From contig JAXMCI010000028.1 of assembly GCA_046349435.1 (NCBI GenBank), positions 1-64,000 on the forward strand: DNA of 64,000 nt, read 5' to 3'. This DNA comes from JAXMCI01 sp046349435. Its GTDB lineage: Bacteria > Pseudomonadota > Alphaproteobacteria > Dongiales > Dongiaceae. Under the pieces are notes generated by a model. That model worked only from the letters and a program-made list of their open reading frames with translations. It had not been told where the DNA came from and made no database searches. Made by a program: the position numbers and the translations under genes. Positions within the stretch are counted from its first letter, which is position 1. The number at the start of each line of letters is the position of its first letter. This document shows positions 57,373 through 64,000 of the stretch, one piece after another.

Positions 57373-58288
57373 GCGGCGCGGCCTGCCGCTCAATGGCTGG
57401 CTGGTCATCGACAAGCCGGCCGGGATGACCTCGACCCAGGTGGTCTCGGCGGTGCGCCGGCTGACCGGCGCCGCCAAGGCGGGCCATGGCGGCACGCTCG
57501 ACCCGCTGGCCACCGGGCTGCTGCCGATCGCGCTGGGCGAGGCGACCAAGACGGTCGGCTACGTCATGGACGGGGCCAAGCGCTACAGCTTCACCGTGCG
57601 CTGGGGCGAGGCGCGCTCGACCGACGACGCCGAGGGCGAGGTCACCGCCACCAGCCCGGTGCGGCCCGATGCGGCGGCCATCGAGGCGGCGCTGCCCGCC
57701 TTCCACGGCCTGATCCAGCAGGTGCCGCCCGCCTACTCGGCGATCAAGGTCGACGGCGCGCGCGCCTATGACCTGGCGCGCGAGGGGGCGCCGCCCGAGC
57801 TCGCGCCCCGCGCCGTTCGCATCGACCGGTTCCGCCTGGTCGAGCGGCCCGACGCCGACCACGCCACCTTCGAGGTCGAATGCGGCAAGGGCGCCTACAT
57901 GCGCAGCCTCGGGCGCGACCTGGCCCTGGCGCTCGGCACGGTCGGCCACATCGTGGCGCTGCGCCGCAGCGCGGTCGGGCCGTTCCGCGAGGCCCAGGCG
58001 ATTTCACTGGCAAAGCTCGAGGCCCTGGGGCATAGTGCCGCCGCCTCAGAGCATCTCATGGCGGTCGCGACCGCGCTGGACGACATCCCGGCGCTGGCGT
58101 TGTCCGTCGACGAGGCGAACCGCCTGCGTTGCGGTCAATCGGTGGGCCTGATCCGCCGCAGCGACCTGGAACGCATCGGCACTCTCGAAAGCGGTGCCAT
58201 GGTCTGTGCCACCTGTGCTGGCAAGCCGGTGGCTCTGGCACGTTTCGAGGCCGGCGAGCTTCGCCCCGTCCGCGTGCTCAACCTCTAG
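57362..58288 (+). CDS. truB: tRNA pseudouridine(55) synthase TruB
   Basis: A 308-residue pseudouridine synthase. NGWLVIDKPAGMTSTQVV, catalytic Asp in GHGGTLDPLATGLLPIALGEATK and the KRYSFTVRWGEARSTDDAEGE segment are diagnostic. GTG 57362 sits inside the rbfA end. The C-terminal PUA-like region ends ARFEAGELRPVRVLNL. It modifies U55 of tRNA. Confidence 0.97.
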   Translation: MGRRRRGLPLNGWLVIDKPAGMTSTQVVSAVRRLTGAAKAGHGGTLDPLATGLLPIALGEATKTVGYVMDGAKRYSFTVRWGEARSTDDAEGEVTATSPVRPDAAAIEAALPAFHGLIQQVPPAYSAIKVDGARAYDLAREGAPPELAPRAVRIDRFRLVERPDADHATFEVECGKGAYMRSLGRDLALALGTVGHIVALRRSAVGPFREAQAISLAKLEALGHSAAASEHLMAVATALDDIPALALSVDEANRLRCGQSVGLIRRSDLERIGTLESGAMVCATCAGKPVALARFEAGELRPVRVLNL

Positions 58289-58305
58289 CGGAAGGGATTT
58301 GCCCG

Positions 58306-58575
58306 ATGTCGATCACTGCCGAGCGCAAGCAGGCGCTCATCTCCGAATACGCCACCCGGGACGGTGACACCGGCTCGCCCGAGGTCCAGGTCGCGGTGCT
58401 GAGCGAGCGCATCAAGAACCTGACCGAGCATCTGCAGACCCACGACAAGGACTTCCATTCCCGGCGCGGCCTGCTGGTGATGGTCGGGCAGCGGCGTCGC
58501 CTGCTCGACTATCTCAAGCGCAAGAACGCCGCGCGCTACCAGGAGCTGGTCAAGCGACTTGGCCTGCGCCGCTGA
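58306..58575 (+). CDS. rpsO: 30S ribosomal protein S15
   Basis: An 89-residue S15. It begins MSITAERKQALISEYA, contains DTGSPEVQVAVLSERIKNLTEHL and HDKDFHSRRGLLVMVGQRRRLLDYLKR, and ends LVKRLGLRR. Length and motifs are exactly those of the family. GGAAGGGA stands 9 bp before ATG 58306. It precedes pnp, as in most bacteria. Confidence 0.98.
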   Translation: MSITAERKQALISEYATRDGDTGSPEVQVAVLSERIKNLTEHLQTHDKDFHSRRGLLVMVGQRRRLLDYLKRKNAARYQELVKRLGLRR

Positions 58576-58695
58576 TTTCCGTCCGTCGCCCGCCGCGCGG
58601 CCCCATGGTCGCCGCGGCGGAGCGCGGGCTTTCTCAACAACCAGCAAGCGTGCCCGGCGACCGGCCGGTGCCGGGCGCGCTCCCAGCCGGGCCGA

Positions 58696-58724
58696 CGCAA
58701 GGGGCGGTGCTGCCGCCCCTTGCG
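58696..58724 (+). promoter_or_regulatory. 12-bp perfect hairpin in the rpsO-pnp intercistronic region
   Basis: CGCAAGGGGCGG (58696-58707) and CCGCCCCTTGCG (58713-58724) flank a TGCTG loop. No T tract follows, so it is not a classic terminator. Its position, 46 bp before pnp, matches the RNase III-processed leader hairpin through which PNPase controls its own mRNA in E. coli. Confidence 0.65.
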
Positions 58725-58770
58725 CGGGTCCGGCGCGTCTTCATCCGGCCGCTACCCGAAGGATGAATTG

Positions 58771-60900
<2,130 letters not shown>

Positions 60901-60931
60901 GCCGGCCGCTCTCGGGCCCAGCTCTCGGGCG

Positions 60932-61666
60932 ATGGCGTCGCGATTGCCGCCGCTGGTCGGCCATCGCGGCGCCGCCGCGCTGGCCCCGGAGAACACGCTG
61001 CCTTCCTTCGAGGCGGCGGCGCGGGCCGGCGCCGGCTGGGTCGAGCTCGACGCCAAGCTGACCCGCGACGGCGTCGTCATCGTGATGCACGACGACTGGC
61101 TGGACCGCACCACCGACGGGCGCGGCCCGGTGGCGCTGGCCGACTGGGCGGCGATCCGCGATCTCGATGCCGGCGGCTGGTTCGGCCCGCTCTGGCGGGG
61201 CGTGCGGGTGCCGCGGCTCGACGAGACGCTGCACCGGCTGCTCGAGCTCGGCCTCTCGCCCAACATCGAGATCAAGCCCTGCCCCGGCCGCGCCGCCGAG
61301 ACGGCGCGGGCCACCCTCGAGGTGGTGCGCCAGCTCTGGCCGGCCTCGCGGCCGCTGCTGCTGTCCAGCTTCGAGTGGGACAGCATGACCGAGGCGGCGC
61401 GCGTCGCCCCCGAGCTGCCGCGCGGCTGGCTGGTCACCGACGATGCGGCGGATTGGGAAGCCCGGGCCCGGACGCTCGGCTGCGTCTCGGTCCATTGCGC
61501 CGACGAGTTCATGACGCCGGGCTGGGCGGCGGCGATCCGGCGGGCCGGCTTCGCGCTCGGCATCTACACCGTCAACGACCCGGCGCGCGCCCGGCTGCTG
61601 CGCGGCTGGGGCGTCGATTGCATCTTCACCGACCGGCCGGACGCGCTCGGCCGGGCGGCGTGCTGA
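60932..61666 (+). CDS. Glycerophosphodiester phosphodiesterase
   Basis: A 244-residue GDPD TIM-barrel. Catalytic signatures are LVGHRGAAALAPENTLPSFEAA (HR..ENT), ELDAKLTRDGVVIVMHDDWLDRTT (E.D and H) and NIEIKP. No signal peptide is seen, so it is a UgpQ-type cytoplasmic enzyme releasing glycerol-3-phosphate from deacylated phospholipids. It follows pnp by 31 bp. Confidence 0.93.
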   Translation: MASRLPPLVGHRGAAALAPENTLPSFEAAARAGAGWVELDAKLTRDGVVIVMHDDWLDRTTDGRGPVALADWAAIRDLDAGGWFGPLWRGVRVPRLDETLHRLLELGLSPNIEIKPCPGRAAETARATLEVVRQLWPASRPLLLSSFEWDSMTEAARVAPELPRGWLVTDDAADWEARARTLGCVSVHCADEFMTPGWAAAIRRAGFALGIYTVNDPARARLLRGWGVDCIFTDRPDALGRAAC

Positions 61667-61774
61667 CCCACCCGGCCGCTTGAGCCATCCGGCCGCCCCG
61701 GCCTATAACCCGGCGGGAGACGCCGAGAGGGCGCCCGCGCCCGCCGGTGCGGCCGCGGCGTCGACGGAGGACGC

Positions 61775-63175
<1,401 letters not shown>

Positions 63176-63242
63176 GCCGGCGCGCGGCTCCCGCGCAGAC
63201 TGGCCCTCGACATTTCCGGATGGAATGCCAATATCCCCGCCG

Positions 63243-63665
63243 ATGAGCGCTCCCCGCTATACCTACGGCAACGCCATGGACCGCCTGAAGGCGGTCCGCC
63301 TGCGGCCCACCCGGCAGCGCCTGGCGCTGGCCCGGCTGCTGTTCGACCGCGGCGACCGCCATGTCAGCGCCGAGCAGCTGCATGGCGAGGCGCTGGCGGC
63401 CGCGGTCCGCGTGTCGCTCGCCACCGTCTACAACACGCTGCACCAGTTCACCGCGCTCGGCATGCTGCGCGAGGTCGTGGTGGAGCCCGGCCGGTCCTAC
63501 TTCGACACCAACGTCAGCGACCACCACCACTTCTTCTACGAGAGCACCGGCGTGCTGCAGGACATCCCCGGCGAGGCCATCCGCCTGCCCATCCTGCCGA
63601 CCCCGCCGGACGGCACCGAGGTCAGCCGGGTCGACGTCATCGTGCGCCTCACGCCGCGCGAATAA
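63243..63665 (+). CDS. irr: Iron response regulator Irr (Fur family)
   Basis: A 140-residue Fur-family protein with the Irr hallmark DHHHFFYE and no Fur-type Cys. The winged helix includes RLRPTRQRLALARLLFDRGDRHVSAEQLH and VSLATVYNTLHQFTALGML. The N-terminal heme regulatory GCPW motif of Bradyrhizobium is absent, as in many alphaproteobacteria. Irr controls iron and heme genes through ICE sites, one of which lies just downstream. ATG 63243 is used. Confidence 0.93.
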   Translation: MSAPRYTYGNAMDRLKAVRLRPTRQRLALARLLFDRGDRHVSAEQLHGEALAAAVRVSLATVYNTLHQFTALGMLREVVVEPGRSYFDTNVSDHHHFFYESTGVLQDIPGEAIRLPILPTPPDGTEVSRVDVIVRLTPRE

Positions 63666-63697
63666 GTCGCGGCAGCGCAACCGTCTCGGCGGTTGTT

Positions 63698-63710
63698 TAG
63701 AATCATTCTA
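63698..63710. promoter_or_regulatory. Iron control element (Irr-binding ICE motif)
   Basis: TAGAAT-C-ATTCTA is a perfect 13-bp palindrome preceded by TT, matching the TTTAGAA...TTCTAAA ICE consensus of alphaproteobacterial Irr targets. It ends 5 bp before the -35 of the rubrerythrin promoter and follows irr itself by 32 bp. Confidence 0.8.
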
Positions 63711-63715
63711 CGCAG

Positions 63716-63745
63716 TTGACTCGGGCTTCGGGCTGGGCGCATAAA
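63716..63745 (+). promoter_or_regulatory. Promoter of rubrerythrin gene
   Basis: TTGACT (63716-63721) and CATAAA (63740-63745), 18-bp spacing. The ICE palindrome abuts the -35 box, a place from which Irr could block or assist polymerase. The leader is about 55 nt. Confidence 0.6.
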
Positions 63746-63805
63746 GACGCCGGGCGGCGCCGATGCCGCCACATGCTTCGCCACCCCCGAGCAAGGAGGA
63801 TGCTG

Positions 63806-64000
63806 ATGCCGTCGCTTTCGGGTTCCAAGACCTTCAACAATCTCAAGGAAGCGTTTGCCGGCGAGAGCCAGGCCAACCGCCGCTACCTCTATTTCGCGCA
63901 GAAGGCGGACGTCGAGGGCTACAACGACGTCGCCGCGGTGTTCCGCTCGACCGCCGAGGGCGAGACCGGCCACGCGCACGGCCATCTCGAGTTCCTCGAG
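63806..64000 (+). CDS. Rubrerythrin family protein, 3' truncated by window edge
   Basis: The first 65 residues are visible: SGSKTFNNLKEAFAGESQANRRYLYFAQKADVEGYND, with the diiron-ligand Glu in AFAGESQANRRY, and AEGETGHAHGHLEFLE with the next Glu/His ligands. This matches short alphaproteobacterial rubrerythrins that deal with peroxide or store iron. AAGGAGG lies 6 bp before ATG 63806. Expression is probably governed by Irr via the ICE upstream. Confidence 0.92.
   Translation, partial: MPSLSGSKTFNNLKEAFAGESQANRRYLYFAQKADVEGYNDVAAVFRSTAEGETGHAHGHLEFLE

Overview
The window is very GC-rich chromosomal DNA with dense, mostly co-directional genes. It almost certainly comes from an alphaproteobacterium, most plausibly of the Rhodospirillales. 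The markers are a MucR/Ros regulator, a Fur/Mur protein beside the ornithine-lipid genes olsB-olsA, Irr next to a rubrerythrin, an alphaproteobacterial TIGR02186-type protein beside a TSUP permease, and the block miaB-phoH-ybeY-corC-lnt-XRE-metK-trmB-rimP-nusA-ylxR-infB-rbfA-truB-rpsO-pnp. No tRNA, rRNA, CRISPR array, transposase or prophage gene was seen.

Layout. 1-11.1 kb is accessory metabolism: the end of a membrane protein, two PLP aminotransferases flanking a frameshifted DUF3293 gene, a PhyH dioxygenase, a VOC protein, a urease cluster ureDABCF that lacks ureE and ureG, and a second PhyH dioxygenase. 11.1-18.8 kb, on the minus strand, holds a GH26-like secreted hydrolase and an operon of acetamidase/formamidase, a complete CUT1-type ABC importer, two tiny membrane proteins and a TetR regulator. 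18.9-30.8 kb holds NnrS, an acetoacetate-CoA ligase/AlaX/VOC operon, a DMT permease coupled to a TPR adenylate cyclase, a class V aminotransferase, an SDR, a zincin and a TSUP permease. 30.8-38.5 kb holds a TIGR02186-type protein, a universal stress protein, two tandem class III cyclases, an Nfu protein, a Bax-like glucosaminidase, a RutE-like reductase, a repeat array and a VanX-like dipeptidase. 38.6-60.9 kb is the core information-processing block. 60.9-64 kb holds a glycerophosphodiesterase, a nitronate-monooxygenase-like flavoprotein, irr, and the start of a rubrerythrin preceded by a clear Irr-type iron control element.

How genes work together. Urease and the amidase-plus-transporter operon both point to release of ammonia from urea or amides. 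Three class III cyclases suggest several inputs into cyclic nucleotide signalling. Fur/Mur and Irr represent metal control at two separate sites. The 51-61 kb block is a translation, transcription and RNA-decay superoperon. It begins with a promoter and leader carrying an attenuator-like hairpin before rimP, and has a 12-bp perfect hairpin between rpsO and pnp.

Most notable points: the amide-uptake operon with two overlapping small membrane subunits; ybeY without a usable start for its N-terminus, next to an overlong phoH; a symmetric operator inside the promoter of the XRE regulator; the ICE motif before rubrerythrin; tandem cyclases; and mosaic palindromic repeat arrays. No clearly new multi-gene system stands out beyond these. 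All identifications come from reading motifs and synteny; no search was run.
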